Shown here: piece by piece, positions 5,998 to 6,580 of the stretch
How the letters are laid out: the number at the start of each line of letters is the position of its first letter
Numbering within the stretch: the stretch's first letter is position 1
Assembly: GCA_028284565.1 (NCBI GenBank)
Contig: JANQRM010000500.1
Coordinates: 1 to 6,580 of the forward strand
Source of the DNA: Anaerolineae bacterium
Lineage (GTDB): Bacteria; Chloroflexota; Anaerolineae; Aggregatilineales; Phototrophicaceae
Direction of reading: 5' to 3'
Length of the DNA stretch: 6,580 nt
Position numbers and translations under genes: made by a program
Notes under the pieces: generated by a model
Seen by the model: the letters and a program-made list of their open reading frames with translations, nothing else
Database searches by the model: none
Told to the model about the DNA's origin: nothing

Positions 5998-6580
5998 TTA
6001 TCCGTGATGAGTACTGCCACGCTCAGGTCCAGTGAGCAATTGCCGAAGGTTATTGTAATCTTCCAAAATACGTCCTGCACCTCGTGCAACACAAGTCATG
6101 GCATCATCGGCGACCCATGCACGAATATTCACTTCTTCGGTTAATCGTTCATCTAACCCGCGCAATTGTCCTGCACCACCTGCGATACAAATTCCACTTT
6201 CCATTAGGTCAGCGACAAGTTCCGGTGGCGTATCATCTAAAGCATCTTTGACTGTATCTACGATGATATTGATCGAACCAGCGATGGCTTCACGCATTTC
6301 AATTGAACTCACTTCAATCGATTCAGGCAATCCTGTGGTTAAATCACGACCTTTGACAATGGCAGTTCGTTCTTGTGGTAGGGGATAAGCAGAACCGATT
6401 TCGATTTTGATTTTCTCGGCTTGGGGTTCACCAATCAGTAAATTGTGTTTATTCCGCATATATTGCACGATGTCTTCATCCATCTCGTCGCCAGCAACAC
6501 GGATAGAGCGACTAATGACAATCCCGCCGAGCGAGAAGAGGGCAACTTCGGTTGTTCCACCGCCAATATCAACGACCATG
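5998..6580 (-). CDS. mreB: Rod shape-determining protein MreB (C-terminal part, cut by window edge)
   Basis: About 194 codons of the 3' end are visible out of a usual 335-350; the gene continues past the right edge. The methionine at 6579 is internal (family context 'GSMVVDIGGGTTE'), not the start. MreB is the bacterial actin that forms membrane-bound filaments directing side-wall synthesis. The phosphate-2 motif VVDIGGGTTEVALFSLGGIV opens the visible part. It is followed by SRSIRVAGDEMDEDIVQYMR, the conserved AEKIKIEIGSAYP stretch, VKGRDLTTGLPESIEVSS, and the nucleotide-binding C-terminal motif GICIAGGAGQLRGLDERL, where the family normally has a GGGALLRGL-type sequence. It ends in a slightly extended hydrophilic tail, GPERGSTHHG. 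It stops about 84 nt before mreC. Identification is firm from the motifs and the mreCD neighbours. Confidence 0.97.
   Translation of the reverse strand, partial: MVVDIGGGTTEVALFSLGGIVISRSIRVAGDEMDEDIVQYMRNKHNLLIGEPQAEKIKIEIGSAYPLPQERTAIVKGRDLTTGLPESIEVSSIEMREAIAGSINIIVDTVKDALDDTPPELVADLMESGICIAGGAGQLRGLDERLTEEVNIRAWVADDAMTCVARGAGRILEDYNNLRQLLTGPERGSTHHG

Overview
Every gene in this window lies on the minus strand, so it reads right to left as one cell-shape and cell-division cluster: mreB (3' part, entering at the right edge), mreC, mreD, a class B penicillin-binding protein of the PBP2/MrdA type, an unnamed polytopic membrane protein, minC, and the start of minD (leaving at the left edge). 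Gaps are short: 2 nt between mreC and mreD, about 10-30 nt before PBP2 depending on its start codon, 8 nt before the membrane protein, and 20 nt between minC and minD. The only larger gaps are about 84 nt before mreC (with the ATG start chosen here) and 108 nt before minC. No stretch over 300 nt lacks a gene. I found no rRNA, tRNA, CRISPR array, insertion sequence or convincing terminator.

The organism is a bacterium of moderate GC that is probably rod-shaped or filamentous. The order mreB-mreC-mreD-PBP2-minC-minD is known from Clostridia and other mainly Gram-positive-type lineages. The protein sequences, especially the PBP2 with its long insert and the GT-C-like membrane protein, look to me like Chloroflexota (Anaerolineae-like). 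That is an impression from sequence style, not a proven assignment.

The genes fit one process. MreB filaments under the membrane, with MreC and MreD across it, place and activate PBP2, which cross-links new peptidoglycan along the side wall. MinC and MinD block FtsZ assembly away from midcell. The SEDS glycosyltransferase RodA, PBP2's usual partner, is not in the window, and neither is MinE; both could lie beyond the left edge.

The one unexplained gene is the 370-residue membrane protein between PBP2 and minC. It is not RodA. Two of its regions recall, from memory, the DUF2723/TMEM260-like GT-C glycosyltransferase family, but the usual N-terminal catalytic loop seems to be absent. Other points of note are a cysteine-bearing acidic insert in PBP2, a perfect TATAAT placed so that mreC could be transcribed without a leader, and non-ATG starts for PBP2 (GTG) and the membrane protein (TTG), each with a matching Shine-Dalgarno sequence.
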